Source of the DNA: an uncultured Alphaproteobacteria bacterium
Lineage (GTDB): Bacteria > Pseudomonadota > Alphaproteobacteria > RF32 > CAG-239
Direction: 5' to 3'
DNA: 26,773 nucleotides
Assembly (NCBI GenBank): GCA_944391355.1
Contig: CALXTG010000054.1
Span: 1-26,773, forward strand
A program made the position numbers and the translations under genes. The number at the start of each line of letters is the position of its first letter. Position 1 is the first letter of the stretch. This document shows, in pieces, positions 14,843 to 23,891 of this stretch. The notes under the pieces are model-generated. The model ran no database searches. It was not told the DNA's origin and saw only the letters and a program-made list of their open reading frames with translations.

Positions 14843-15337
14843 CTAAGATTTTAAGAAGGCCGCGATATCGGCAATCTCTTTTTTTCGTTCGGCACGGCTT
14901 TTTTCGGCCTCCTCAACCGACCCCCAGTTTTCGGCCTGCCACAGCTCTTCAAGATAAGCGGCCTCAAAAGCCTGTTCGGCATTAATTTTTCCTCTTACCA
15001 AAGCGCTGGCCAAAAGCACTGAACGGGTTGCAAGCGCCGCGGCATAAAAGGCCGCCAGTTCTTTATCGCTGAGCGACTTCAGAAAATGCCGCACCCTGGC
15101 GCCGTCTTCTTCATTCTCGGCGACATCAAGACCGTGCGTCGCCTTAAAATGACACGCCATGCTGTCATTAACCCATTTAATAATCGGATTCCAGATTTTA
15201 TTCTGCCGTTCGATCAGCGTCTTTTCGTTTCCCCAAAACAGCAACATATCGGTCGTGGAAAATTTAACCAGACGATCGATAATCTCATCACGGTCGGCGG
15301 CAATATCTGCCGCCGCCTGCTTCAAGTCAAAAGTCAT
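14843..15337 (-). CDS. ATP12-family F1-ATPase assembly chaperone, short form
   Basis: ATP12 chaperones bind the F1 alpha subunit during ATP synthase assembly; the family occurs in alphaproteobacteria and mitochondria. The 164-residue product matches the helical C-terminal domain: TTDMLLFWGNE, RQNKIWNPIIKWV, LATRSVLLASALVRGKINAEQAFEAA, then YLEELWQAENWG and EEAEKSRAERKKEI. The usual N-terminal beta domain (roughly 80 residues with a LDGRxLxTP-like stretch) is absent. No upstream extension is possible because the ATG at 15337 overlaps the asmA stop as TGATG, implying coupled translation. So this is either a naturally reduced ATP12 or one whose front has been lost. acyP follows after 9 nt. Family assignment is confident; activity of the short form is not. 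Confidence 0.88.
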   Translation of the reverse strand: MTFDLKQAAADIAADRDEIIDRLVKFSTTDMLLFWGNEKTLIERQNKIWNPIIKWVNDSMACHFKATHGLDVAENEEDGARVRHFLKSLSDKELAAFYAAALATRSVLLASALVRGKINAEQAFEAAYLEELWQAENWGSVEEAEKSRAERKKEIADIAAFLKS

Positions 15338-17472
15338 CAGTTCGTTCCTTTGGGTTTCTTAAAAATATTAATCAGTTCTTTTGCCGTATCTTTAACGGCC
15401 TTAATACCGTCATCAACCCCTTGGGCGGCTCCCTGATAGACATCTTGTCCGGCCTGCTCGGTTTTAGAAGGGCCGGGATAACGATTCTGATAAGGGGTTC
15501 CTTGCAAAGCGGTATAACAAGGCGTACTGTCGGCATCGACAACCAGTTTTGAACCCAGATAGGCCGGACCGGCCGTCGCTACCCCGACAATAGCCTTCAA
15601 AGCCTGCTTGTCATCAAGCGTTACTTTGGGATCATTAATTGTTCCTTTTACCTTAATAAAGGAAGACAGCGCCTGCGCGATATTGCTGTCAACCACCTTG
15701 CCCGAATAGGGATGAACCGTAAAATCAATCGCATCGTTTACCAGATTGATTTTACCGTCGCTGACCAGATTCAGCTGTTTGGCATTAAACGCAATGCCTT
15801 TCGGAAAAACAGCCTTGCCTTTGGCAAAATCCACCCGGACGACCGCACAGTTCAAATCCAGCTCCGTAACTTTTTTGCTGTTAAACTGCAATACGTTCAA
15901 GACCTGGCTGATGACATTTCCGGACAAAAACTTCAAGGCTCCGGTTTTAATCACTGACTGATCGACCATTACCACAGCCAGACCGTTCAGATTCTGCACC
16001 AGCTGCCGATATGTGTCGCCGCTGGTCGTCAAATTGGCTTCGACATCGGTTTTGCCTCCGGAAACAATGCCGAAATCACCGTTATTGCTGACAACAAATT
16101 CTTTATGAAGCTGCTGCAATAAAATATCTTTGCTGGTCAAATTCAGCTGCGCGCTGTGATTATTGGCATTTACCGTCATTTTGGCGGCAATGTCACCGGA
16201 TCCGAACTGCAGCTGCAGCGGATTAACCGTCAGCACCCCGTTAAGCAGCTTGGCATTCAGCAGCACATTTGATGCCGACATTGCCGGATTGATAATCAGG
16301 CTGCCGATTTTCAGATTAACATCGGCATTCAGGCTTTTCAGCAGCTGATACGGAACCGGGGTTGCCGGAACCACGCTCAAAGCCTGAGCCTCGCTGATTA
16401 AAGACGGAAATTCAAAAGCCATCGGGCTTGAAGTCGTATTAAAATTCTGCAAATTAATCTGATCACTGGTCAGATCAGCTTTAACCGACGGCAGTTTTCC
16501 CGCAATGTCGGCGCTGACTTTACCGGTAATCTTATTATTGACGATATTCAAAAGCTTAATATCGGCATTGACCTGCTGCGTATTGCCGCTGACATAAGCC
16601 GTCAGGGTTGTTTCCGGCGCGCCGAAATTTCCGGCCGGATTATACAGATTGGTATTAAAAGCAAACCGCGGAGCCGTCATAACCTCTGCGACAGCGCCGT
16701 CAATATTAATATCCGCACCCATCGCCTGCGCGCTGAGCGTTACCGGATAATCTTTTTTACCGTCAAACAAAGCCGACAAAGATCCGACATTCAGATCGCC
16801 TTTAATTTTATCGCCGTTATAAACCACATCAAAACTGCCGCTGATATTGTCATTAACACTCGGCGCTGCCAGACGGACGCTATTAATTGTCAAATTACTT
16901 ATCTGTCCTTTGTTGTTATATTGAACGGCGCCGTTCTCGATAACCACGTTTTTGGCAACTAAATTCGTCAGCATATTATCCGGAGCATTCGCAGCCGGTT
17001 TGCTTTCCTGCGCCTGAGCCTCGGAAATCAGCCAGTTGCCCGATGCGGCCGCAACCGGCTGAGCTTTTTTAACGGTTTGAAATTCCCAGTTGTTTTTGCC
17101 GTCTTTTGCTGTTTCCAGGTAAATCTGCGGCGCCGACAAAATTGCCTTGTCGATGACAATCTGCTTCTTCAACAACGGCAGCAACGCAAACTTAAGTTCC
17201 AGTTTCTGAATTTTAATCATCTGCGGATTCGCCGCCCAGGGAGCATTTGCCAGTTCGACATCTTCGACAATCACGGTCGGAATTAAAGAAATTCCCAAAC
17301 TGGCATTGCCGTTAATCGCCAGCTTGCGGCCCAGCTGATTTTCCACAATTTCCGAAGCATAGGATTTATACTTGTTGAGGTCAAAATTCCGAACGAAAAA
17401 ATAACCCGTAATCCCGGCAATAATAACAATTCCCAGAAAAATAACCACGACGGCTTTAATGAACTTAAGCAT
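15337..17472 (-). CDS. AsmA-family envelope protein
   Basis: A 711-residue AsmA-like protein: one N-terminal membrane anchor (about 5-27), then the AsmA N-terminal domain (VENQLGRKLAINGNASLGISLIPTVIVEDVELANAPWA...), a long stretch of short amphipathic beta strands, and a C-terminal AsmA_2-type segment (DGKINLVNDAIDFTVHPYSG, then IKVKGTINDPKVTLD). AsmA proteins lie in the inner membrane facing the periplasm and are linked to outer-membrane biogenesis and phospholipid transfer between membranes (family knowledge). The ATG at 17472 has AAGGAG 7 nt upstream. rluC ends 3 nt before it and the ATP12 gene overlaps its stop, placing it in the middle of a tight operon. The specific member (AsmA, YhjG, TamB-like) cannot be settled, so no symbol is given. 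Confidence 0.92.
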   Translation of the reverse strand: MLKFIKAVVVIFLGIVIIAGITGYFFVRNFDLNKYKSYASEIVENQLGRKLAINGNASLGISLIPTVIVEDVELANAPWAANPQMIKIQKLELKFALLPLLKKQIVIDKAILSAPQIYLETAKDGKNNWEFQTVKKAQPVAAASGNWLISEAQAQESKPAANAPDNMLTNLVAKNVVIENGAVQYNNKGQISNLTINSVRLAAPSVNDNISGSFDVVYNGDKIKGDLNVGSLSALFDGKKDYPVTLSAQAMGADINIDGAVAEVMTAPRFAFNTNLYNPAGNFGAPETTLTAYVSGNTQQVNADIKLLNIVNNKITGKVSADIAGKLPSVKADLTSDQINLQNFNTTSSPMAFEFPSLISEAQALSVVPATPVPYQLLKSLNADVNLKIGSLIINPAMSASNVLLNAKLLNGVLTVNPLQLQFGSGDIAAKMTVNANNHSAQLNLTSKDILLQQLHKEFVVSNNGDFGIVSGGKTDVEANLTTSGDTYRQLVQNLNGLAVVMVDQSVIKTGALKFLSGNVISQVLNVLQFNSKKVTELDLNCAVVRVDFAKGKAVFPKGIAFNAKQLNLVSDGKINLVNDAIDFTVHPYSGKVVDSNIAQALSSFIKVKGTINDPKVTLDDKQALKAIVGVATAGPAYLGSKLVVDADSTPCYTALQGTPYQNRYPGPSKTEQAGQDVYQGAAQGVDDGIKAVKDTAKELINIFKKPKGTN

Positions 17473-17475
17473 TGT

Positions 17476-18402
17476 TTACTCCTTAAAATTAATACCCAGC
17501 GCATTCAGACTGTCTTTAAAATGCGCAGGAAGAGGGGCAGTTATAATCAGTTTTTTATTATATAGGCGCGATAAATCGATTTTGTATGCATGAAGATGCA
17601 GTTTATCGCTTAAACTGGCAAATCTTTTTCTCTCCGCTCCGAAATAGCGGTCGTCTCCGACAATCGGGCAGCCGATATATTCCAGATGAGCGCGAATTTG
17701 ATGCGTCCTCCCGGTCAGAGGCGACGCTTCGATCAGGGCAAATTTTTCACCGGCGACATCAATGACCCTGTAAAGCGTCACGGCTTTTTTGCCTTCCGCC
17801 GTTACCTGCGATTTCTCGCCGATTTTTTCCAGCGGTGCCTTAACCTCGCCGGCCTGTGGTTTCGGACATCCCGCTGTCAATGCCAGATAAGTTTTCGGCA
17901 GCGTATGCTCGCGAAAAGCTTTGGTCAGCAGATCGGCCGTCTGACGATTTCGCGCCAGCAGCAAAATTCCGCTGGTATCTTTGTCGATACGATGAACCAG
18001 CCGCGGTTTTTCCGCCGCCTCAAACTGCAAAGCCTCAAGCATGCCGTCGATATGACGATAGGTATTGCTGCCGCCCTGTACCGCCAGCCCCGAAGGCTTA
18101 TTCAGCGCAATAATGTTTTGATCTTTGAAAATAACCAGCCCTTGCATAAAATCCCGGTCTTTGGCCGAAATAACCCGAACCTCGGGAACCTGTTTTTCAT
18201 TATCCAAAGGCGGCACTCTGATTTCCTGCCCGGCTTCAAGACGGGTATTGCTTTCGGCTTTTTTTCCGTCAACCTTAATTTGCTTTGTACGTAAAAGCTT
18301 TTGCAGCCTTCCGATTCCCAAACCTGGATAATATTTCAAAAACCAGCGGTTCAGCCGCATGCCGTCATCAACGGTTTTTACTTTGACAATTTCTACGCCC
18401 AT
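17476..18402 (-). CDS. rluC: RluC/RluD-type large-subunit rRNA pseudouridine synthase
   Basis: This enzyme isomerises specific uridines of 23S rRNA to pseudouridine. The 308-residue product has an N-terminal S4 RNA-binding domain (about 15-65: RLQKLLRTKQIKVDGKKAE) and the RsuA/RluA catalytic domain with HRIDKDTSG at 137-145, where Asp140 is the catalytic residue. GRTHQIRAHLEYIGCPIVGD follows further on. RluC is preferred over RluD by family resemblance and the alphaproteobacterial gene order next to crcB, asmA and ATP12, but the target site cannot be read from sequence. The ATG at 18402 has AAGGA 6 nt upstream. A 60-nt gap separates it from crcB, with no convincing promoter or terminator. asmA starts 3 nt after its stop. 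Confidence 0.9.
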   Translation of the reverse strand: MGVEIVKVKTVDDGMRLNRWFLKYYPGLGIGRLQKLLRTKQIKVDGKKAESNTRLEAGQEIRVPPLDNEKQVPEVRVISAKDRDFMQGLVIFKDQNIIALNKPSGLAVQGGSNTYRHIDGMLEALQFEAAEKPRLVHRIDKDTSGILLLARNRQTADLLTKAFREHTLPKTYLALTAGCPKPQAGEVKAPLEKIGEKSQVTAEGKKAVTLYRVIDVAGEKFALIEASPLTGRTHQIRAHLEYIGCPIVGDDRYFGAERKRFASLSDKLHLHAYKIDLSRLYNKKLIITAPLPAHFKDSLNALGINFKE

Positions 18403-18462
18403 AACGATTCCTTACTCCTGACGGCACCAGAGTAAATTAAGCTTTGCAAATATACAAGAGAT

Positions 18463-18819
18463 TTATTCCCAGATTCTAACACTCAGCATTCCCAAATAGA
18501 GAAACAGAATGCCCAACAATACCGACCCGGCCAGATACAGGCAGGCCTCGGCATATTTTTGCTGATTCATTAAAAGGCCGAAATCCAGCATAAAAGTAGA
18601 AAAAGTCGTAAAACCGCCTAGCATACCGGTAATAATAAAAGCTTTTGTTTCGGAAGAAAGATTTAGCCGCTGCAAACATAATCCGTAAACCGCCCCAATT
18701 AAAAAAGCCCCCAACAGATTAACCGTCATAATTCCCCAATGATTGCCGACCCGAGCCGACAGCAGATACCGCAGCAACGAACCGATTCCACCGCCCGTAA
18801 ATATGCTAAACCACATCAT
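18463..18819 (-). CDS. crcB: fluoride channel CrcB/FluC
   Basis: FluC proteins form dual-topology dimers that let fluoride leave the cell. The 118-residue product has four hydrophobic segments and the family blocks GGGIGSLLRYLLS (9-21), VNLLGAFLIG (33-42) and GMLGGFTTFSTFMLD (65-79), the last carrying the Phe and Thr residues of the ion pore. The start overlaps the rarA stop by 4 nt (ATGA), so it is translationally coupled to rarA. There is therefore no room for a fluoride riboswitch directly before it. A second ATG at 18816 is possible. rluC begins 60 nt downstream. Confidence 0.95.
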   Translation of the reverse strand: MMWFSIFTGGGIGSLLRYLLSARVGNHWGIMTVNLLGAFLIGAVYGLCLQRLNLSSETKAFIITGMLGGFTTFSTFMLDFGLLMNQQKYAEACLYLAGSVLLGILFLYLGMLSVRIWE

Positions 18820-20129
18820 GATTCTTGTTTATCCTTATTCTTTTCCCGTCTAAGATTATCAAAATAGTCGATTCTTTTTTTCACTTCGCGCTCAAAACCG
18901 CGGTCAACCGGATGATAGAGCTTTTGCCTTGCGATTCCCTCCGGAAAATAACTTTGTCCCGAAAAACCGTCTTCCAGATCCTGGTCATAGACATAGCCGT
19001 CGCTGTATCCGAGTTCTTTCATCAGCTTGGTCGGCGCATTGAGAATATGTTTCGGCGGCATTAACGAACCGGTTTTACGCGCCAGATCCCTCGCCTTATG
19101 CATCGCTTTATAGACGCCGGCCGATTTCGGAGCCGTCGCCAGATAAGCCGCCAGCTGAAACAATGCCAGATCTCCTTCCGGCGACCCCAGCCTTTCATAA
19201 GTATCCCAACAGGCTATCGCATGAATCACCGCCTGCGGATCGGCCATTGATACGTCTTCCACCGCAAAACGGGTCAACCGCCGCAGCAGATATTTCGGAT
19301 CCTCGCCGGCCTCAATCATCCGCGCCACCCAATAAAGCGCCGCATCAACGTCGGAACCGCGCAAAGATTTATGCACCGCCGAGATCAGATTATAATGCCC
19401 GTCGCGCCCTTTGTCATAAACCGGCGCCCGCGAACGGATTATTTGCACGATCGCCTCTTTGTCAAAAATCTCGCCGCTTTGCGCATAATTAAAAATGCTC
19501 TCGGCAATATTCAGGATATAGCGTCCGTCACCGTCGGCCGTATCTTTGATAAACTGTCTGGCTTCCTCGTCAATCGGCAGTTTGCGCCCCAGTTCTTTTT
19601 CGGCGCGTTGTAACAAAACCTCAAAATCCTCGGCGCTCAAACGGTTCAAAACAAAAACCTGGCACCTTGAAAGCAGCGCCGCATTCAGCTCAAAAGACGG
19701 ATTCTCGGTTGTCGCGCCGACCAGAATAATGGTGCCGTCTTCGACATAAGGCAGAAAACCGTCCTGCTGCGAGCGGTTAAAACGGTGAATTTCATCGACA
19801 AACAGCAGCGTCCCTTTTCCCTGATTCGCCCTTCTCTCCTGAGCATATTGAAATACCCGCTTCAAATCGGCAACCCCGGAAAAAACCGCCGAAATCTGCT
19901 CAAAATATAAGTTGGTATGTTCGGCAATCAATCGGGCGATTGTTGTTTTTCCGCATCCCGGCGGCCCCCAGAGGATAAACGACGTCACCTTTCCGGCCTT
20001 CACCATACGTCCCAACGGGGCATTTTCTCCCACGACCTGATTCTGCCCCACCACTTCACTGAGTGACTGCGGGCGCAGACGGTCGGCCAGCGGCCGCTTT
20101 ACCTGTGACGAAAATAAGGTATCTTCCAT
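18816..20129 (-). CDS. rarA: replication-associated recombination protein A (RarA/MgsA)
   Basis: RarA is a clamp-loader-like AAA+ ATPase acting at stalled replication forks. From the ATG at 20129 the product has 437 residues, the usual size, with Walker A GPPGCGKT (55-62), Walker B VDEIHRF (111-117), the sensor-1 segment ATTENPSFELNAALLSRCQVF, and a C-terminal oligomerisation half including the AHKSLRGSDVDAALYW-like block. A GTG at 20138 would add three residues but has no ribosome site; GGTGA lies 7 nt before the ATG. It opens the cluster rarA > crcB > rluC > asmA > ATP12 > acyP. The 69-bp gap upstream is AT-rich (TATATA and T-runs) and presumably holds the promoter, but I cannot place it with confidence. 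Confidence 0.96.
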   Translation of the reverse strand: MEDTLFSSQVKRPLADRLRPQSLSEVVGQNQVVGENAPLGRMVKAGKVTSFILWGPPGCGKTTIARLIAEHTNLYFEQISAVFSGVADLKRVFQYAQERRANQGKGTLLFVDEIHRFNRSQQDGFLPYVEDGTIILVGATTENPSFELNAALLSRCQVFVLNRLSAEDFEVLLQRAEKELGRKLPIDEEARQFIKDTADGDGRYILNIAESIFNYAQSGEIFDKEAIVQIIRSRAPVYDKGRDGHYNLISAVHKSLRGSDVDAALYWVARMIEAGEDPKYLLRRLTRFAVEDVSMADPQAVIHAIACWDTYERLGSPEGDLALFQLAAYLATAPKSAGVYKAMHKARDLARKTGSLMPPKHILNAPTKLMKELGYSDGYVYDQDLEDGFSGQSYFPEGIARQKLYHPVDRGFEREVKKRIDYFDNLRREKNKDKQES

Positions 20130-20198
20130 AAGCTTCACCGATTCGGATTAAAAACATATATAGAACATAGCAGAAAAATAAAAAAGAAAACAGTTATT

Positions 20199-21482
20199 TT
20201 AACGTTCTGTATCCGAACGCGAGGACAATTGCCGCAGCAACCGGCTTAACTCTCCGCTCTGGCGTTGTTCGTACAAACGCAGAAAAGGCTCGACCGCCGC
20301 CGCGTCCCGTCCTTGCCGCAGTCCGGTAAATAACTTTTTGACTTCATCTTCATCGGCACAGCATTTCAGCGCATCGGCCAGACGAACCAAACTGCCGGTT
20401 CGCCGCGGCTTAGACGGCACCGCCGGACGAAACTTATCCCGCAGCAGAGGCACATCCGCGGCTAACTGCTTAAAGCAGGTTTTATCCAGTTCCGCCAACT
20501 CTTTTTCTCCGCCGCAAAAACCCCGATAACGCAAAAAAGCGGCCTTTCCGTACGAATTTTCATTCACCAGCTTTTCGGTATACCGAAGAATTTTTACAAA
20601 ATCCAATCCGCCCCCGGTCCGACAAAAACTCCGCCGCCCCTTTTCTCCGGCCTGCCGCAGCTCCGCACCCAGCTGCTTTACCGCGCCGAAACAATTATAA
20701 TAACAACTCTGTTTATCTCCCAAACCGCCCCACAGACGCAGCAGCGCCGCAGCCGATACGGCTTTTCTTTCCTGCTCAAAAGTTTCATTATCCGGCGTTT
20801 TCAACAATCGCACCGCCGCGGCAAAAGTTTCGGCCTGGCTTTCCAGTTTGTATTTATGATAATGATAAGCGCTGAACAGCCGCCTTTTCAGCCCCTCCCC
20901 GGCAAAATCTTCCCGCCGGGTAAGTTTATCGAGATATTCCGCCGCTAACCGCGAATTTTTATCGTTAAAACAACTATACTTAACCTGCAGGGCATGGCAG
21001 CTCTCATGATAAAAACCGTTAATCTCCTGCTCCGGACGTGTCCGTCCGGTTCCGTAAACAACGATCAGGCGTTTCGGAACTGACGTAATACATACCCCGT
21101 CCAGACCGCCTTTTCCCATCTGTTTCCAAGTCTCGCCGAAAGATATCTCGCCGCTTTCCTCCCGCCGCATTATGCGCGACCGCGATAAAATTTCATCGCC
21201 TTCTTCCCCAAAAGCCCGAAAAAATGCCTGCCGCAGAGCCTGGATTTTAAAAACCGGTTTTCCCCGGCTGCTGGCCGCAACATCCGTCATCTCGCGGTAA
21301 TTTATCAGCGCCGCCTTATCCACGCCGCTGTTCAGCAGCTTTTCAAGCGCTTTGAGATCATCCGCTATGTAATTGAGAAAATCCTGCTGGTAAGCCGGTT
21401 CAAAGCACAAGGCAAAACCGCCCTGTTTTATCAGCTTCTTTAAATCCTGTTCAAAATCATTTTCCTGATATTTTAACGTCAT
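20199..21482 (-). CDS. HExxH-containing putative metalloprotein, no known family
   Basis: A 427-residue soluble protein that I do not recognise. Its one clear motif is His159-Glu-Ser-Cys-His163 in NGFYHESCHALQVKY, the form of a zinc-metallopeptidase helix. Glu214 and Glu218 in KLESQAETFAAAVRLL lie about 50 residues later on a second predicted helix, a plausible third ligand in gluzincin fashion. Before it, VPKRLIVVYGTG reads like the edge strand that often precedes such a helix. The C-terminal third is Arg/Leu-rich and helical (about 340-427). It has no signal peptide or membrane segment. The ATG at 21482 has CGGAG 7 nt upstream. It lies 37 nt downstream of the TraG-like ATPase and is the last gene of a three-gene unit. 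Proteolytic activity is inference from the motif. Confidence 0.82.
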   Translation of the reverse strand: MTLKYQENDFEQDLKKLIKQGGFALCFEPAYQQDFLNYIADDLKALEKLLNSGVDKAALINYREMTDVAASSRGKPVFKIQALRQAFFRAFGEEGDEILSRSRIMRREESGEISFGETWKQMGKGGLDGVCITSVPKRLIVVYGTGRTRPEQEINGFYHESCHALQVKYSCFNDKNSRLAAEYLDKLTRREDFAGEGLKRRLFSAYHYHKYKLESQAETFAAAVRLLKTPDNETFEQERKAVSAAALLRLWGGLGDKQSCYYNCFGAVKQLGAELRQAGEKGRRSFCRTGGGLDFVKILRYTEKLVNENSYGKAAFLRYRGFCGGEKELAELDKTCFKQLAADVPLLRDKFRPAVPSKPRRTGSLVRLADALKCCADEDEVKKLFTGLRQGRDAAAVEPFLRLYEQRQSGELSRLLRQLSSRSDTER

Positions 21483-21519
21483 AAGAAAACTCCGGATATT
21501 TCAAACAGTATAAACCGTT

Positions 21520-23874
21520 TTAAGGGTTTTGTCCATTTTTATCGAAGGGATTTTTGTCATTTGGCTCCCGAAGCGAAAATCCCTCTTCCGACAGCCACCA
21601 CTCGTCATTCTGCTCCGTCCCTTTCCCGCTGCCGGCCGTATCATTTTTCTTCCAGCGCGCGGAAATATCGTCGGCCAAAACCGCTTCGGCATCGGGAAGC
21701 TCCTGCATATTTTCAACGGCTTCTTCATAATAATCATGCAGATAACGGTCAATATCTTCTTCTCTTTCCAGTCTGATACCGGCACCTTCCAAAGCCTTCA
21801 GGACTCCGGGAACTTCTTTGTCCTGCGGATTGCGCCGCCGCAGAAATTTGTCATCCAACAGATAAGCCGCATCGCTGAGCGCTTTGCGCTGCAAAGCTTC
21901 ATTTCTGTAAAAATAATCTGTTTTAAGCTGCATCGGCAGATGATAATATCCCTCTGCCAGCAGCAGATGGCTGCCTTTTTTGATATTCTCCCGCTTAGAA
22001 GGCGACTGCAAATCCTTCGCCAGCTTCAGATAATAGCCGGCATCGCTCAGGCCTCCTTTGGCGCGGCTGAAGCTGCCGATATCGCTCAGGGGAATTTGCA
22101 CCGACTTGGTAGCGAATTCCGCCAGCCGGACAAAATTTTGACTCAGCTGCCGGTTATTGTCGCCGATCATCAGCTTATATGCCGTATTGCTGATAATCTC
22201 TTCCAATCCTTCCGTACCGTAAATCTTCTGCAAACGTCCCACATCATTTCCGAGCAGCAGAAAAGAAATATCTTTCGTCCGGCCGTGCGTCAGAGCTTCT
22301 CCCAGATTTTTGCAGGACGGCATTTCCGACAAATCGTCAAAGACATAAAGAACCGGCAAATCTTCCGGCTTCTTTTCTTCTTTCAGCTGCTCATTCAACA
22401 TAACGTCTATCAGAAAACGCGAGATAAATTTTGCCGCTCGGGTGCCGGCAACATTATAAAGCGTAACCGGCTCGGTCACGCCTTTGCCGTTTTTCATTCC
22501 GCGCATATCCCGCAGCCGGAAATCGCTTGACGCGGTTCTCTCCCGCAGACTGCCGCTGCGAAACATCGACAGCGGCTGCAGCAGCATCGGAAAAATAATT
22601 CCCCGCTGTTTACGCGACAAATAGGAAATTTGCCGCAATACCGCCCGGGCCTTCTGATGATAGGCAAATAACTCGGCTTCAGCCAGAAAACTTTCGGCAA
22701 CCAGTTTCCAGCCGCCGATATCTGCGGCCCCGGCCGCAGCCGAAACCTCAAAATAACGCCGCAGCAGAAAATCGGCAAACATAGCCGGACAAAGTTCTTT
22801 TCCCTGCCAGGCTTCGGGGATTCCCTCCCAGCTGCCGACCGGCAGATAATTATCATGGTCAAGCTTGTTTTCCTGCAGATTTTTAATTGCCGGCCGACTG
22901 TATTCCTCAGGCATATCGGCATAATAACTCAGAAGAATTTCCCTGTCTTCGGCACCGAGCTTCGACTTTTCGAGAAACAACCCCAGAAAATAATCATTTG
23001 CCTGCGCCTGTTCAATTTTGCTGACAAAGAAGTGCAGCAGTCCCTCCAGCGCCAAAACCGACAACCTGACCCAATAATTGTCCTCGCGGCTGTTTTCCGG
23101 AAGCGGAATCAGATAACGGGCCATAAACAACAGATATTCGTCGCGCCTTTTTCCGGCCGGAGGCATATTGTCAAAAGACAGCGGATTCCAGCGCGGCCAG
23201 AATTCTCCCTGCCGGGGATTATCCTCCAATTCCCAGTTAAAATAAAAAACCGGCCCTTTCTCCGCCCGGTAACCGCTGGTATAACGAGCCAGACCGCCGT
23301 TATTGTCAACGGCCGCAATACTGTAACCGTCCGATTCCAAAATCGACGGGATCGCCACCCCCGACGTTTTCCCGCTTCCCGGGGTTCCTAAACAAAACAC
23401 CGAATAAGGCTGGCTGAGCCGTATGGTTTCATCTTCATGCTTCCCCAGATTCATCAACCGCCCTTTTAACAGCCCCATGGCCTCAATATCTTCATGCTGC
23501 GCCAGCCGCTTATGCAGGCGATACCACAAATGAAAAGCAAAATCGCTGCGCTTATACATTACCGCCCAAAATATCAGCAGCATAAGCAGCGGAACGGCCG
23601 GCAGCAGACACAACGGCGACAGAGGACCGGCCTCGGACAGCAGCATACCGCCCCAGGCTTTATACAGGCTGAACAAATAAAAAGGATTCCGCAGAAAATT
23701 TCCCCAGATATCGCCGGCCGATTCCAAATTCTGCAGGCTTAAACCAAACTTAAAAATATAAGCGGCCCAAAAAAATAAAAGACTCAGCAGAACCCAAGCA
23801 AACAAACTGGCAAGCAGGGTGATGATAACCTTGTATCTGAACCGCTGCCCGGTCTGAAGATAACGTCCCGCCAT
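21520..23874 (-). CDS. VirD4/TraG-like type IV coupling ATPase, orphan
   Basis: Type IV coupling proteins are membrane-anchored ATPases that feed DNA or protein substrates to secretion channels. The 784-residue product has N-terminal membrane segments (about 15-42 and 87-106), then Walker A GTPGSGKT (163-170), the AAVDNNGGLARYTSGYRAE segment where family members read DxKGEL, a WNPLS block (229-233), Walker B VLYVFDD (508-514, Asp-Asp where many members have Asp-Glu), the GRTKDISFLLLGNDVGRLQKIYG stretch (531-553), and NTAYKLMIGDNN (563-574). The C-terminal 170 residues or so are charged and lack an obvious domain. No relaxase, VirB or mobilisation gene is nearby, so the partner channel is unknown. 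The ATG at 23874 follows an AAAGGCGG site, 17 nt after the pentapeptide gene. Confidence 0.85.
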   Translation of the reverse strand: MAGRYLQTGQRFRYKVIITLLASLFAWVLLSLLFFWAAYIFKFGLSLQNLESAGDIWGNFLRNPFYLFSLYKAWGGMLLSEAGPLSPLCLLPAVPLLMLLIFWAVMYKRSDFAFHLWYRLHKRLAQHEDIEAMGLLKGRLMNLGKHEDETIRLSQPYSVFCLGTPGSGKTSGVAIPSILESDGYSIAAVDNNGGLARYTSGYRAEKGPVFYFNWELEDNPRQGEFWPRWNPLSFDNMPPAGKRRDEYLLFMARYLIPLPENSREDNYWVRLSVLALEGLLHFFVSKIEQAQANDYFLGLFLEKSKLGAEDREILLSYYADMPEEYSRPAIKNLQENKLDHDNYLPVGSWEGIPEAWQGKELCPAMFADFLLRRYFEVSAAAGAADIGGWKLVAESFLAEAELFAYHQKARAVLRQISYLSRKQRGIIFPMLLQPLSMFRSGSLRERTASSDFRLRDMRGMKNGKGVTEPVTLYNVAGTRAAKFISRFLIDVMLNEQLKEEKKPEDLPVLYVFDDLSEMPSCKNLGEALTHGRTKDISFLLLGNDVGRLQKIYGTEGLEEIISNTAYKLMIGDNNRQLSQNFVRLAEFATKSVQIPLSDIGSFSRAKGGLSDAGYYLKLAKDLQSPSKRENIKKGSHLLLAEGYYHLPMQLKTDYFYRNEALQRKALSDAAYLLDDKFLRRRNPQDKEVPGVLKALEGAGIRLEREEDIDRYLHDYYEEAVENMQELPDAEAVLADDISARWKKNDTAGSGKGTEQNDEWWLSEEGFSLREPNDKNPFDKNGQNP

Positions 23875-23891
23875 GCCGACCGCCTTTCCGC

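Noticed and set aside
18403..18819. Fluoride riboswitch controlling crcB
   Set aside because: crcB starts inside the end of rarA, leaving no untranslated leader in which such an RNA could lie.
20130..20198. Promoter for rarA
   Set aside because: TATATA and T-rich tracts are present, but no -35/-10 pair with good spacing could be placed.
21529..22530. 333-residue plus-strand frame opposite the TraG-like gene
   Set aside because: It is antisense to a well-supported ATPase gene with intact motifs and has no recognisable domain or promoter of its own.
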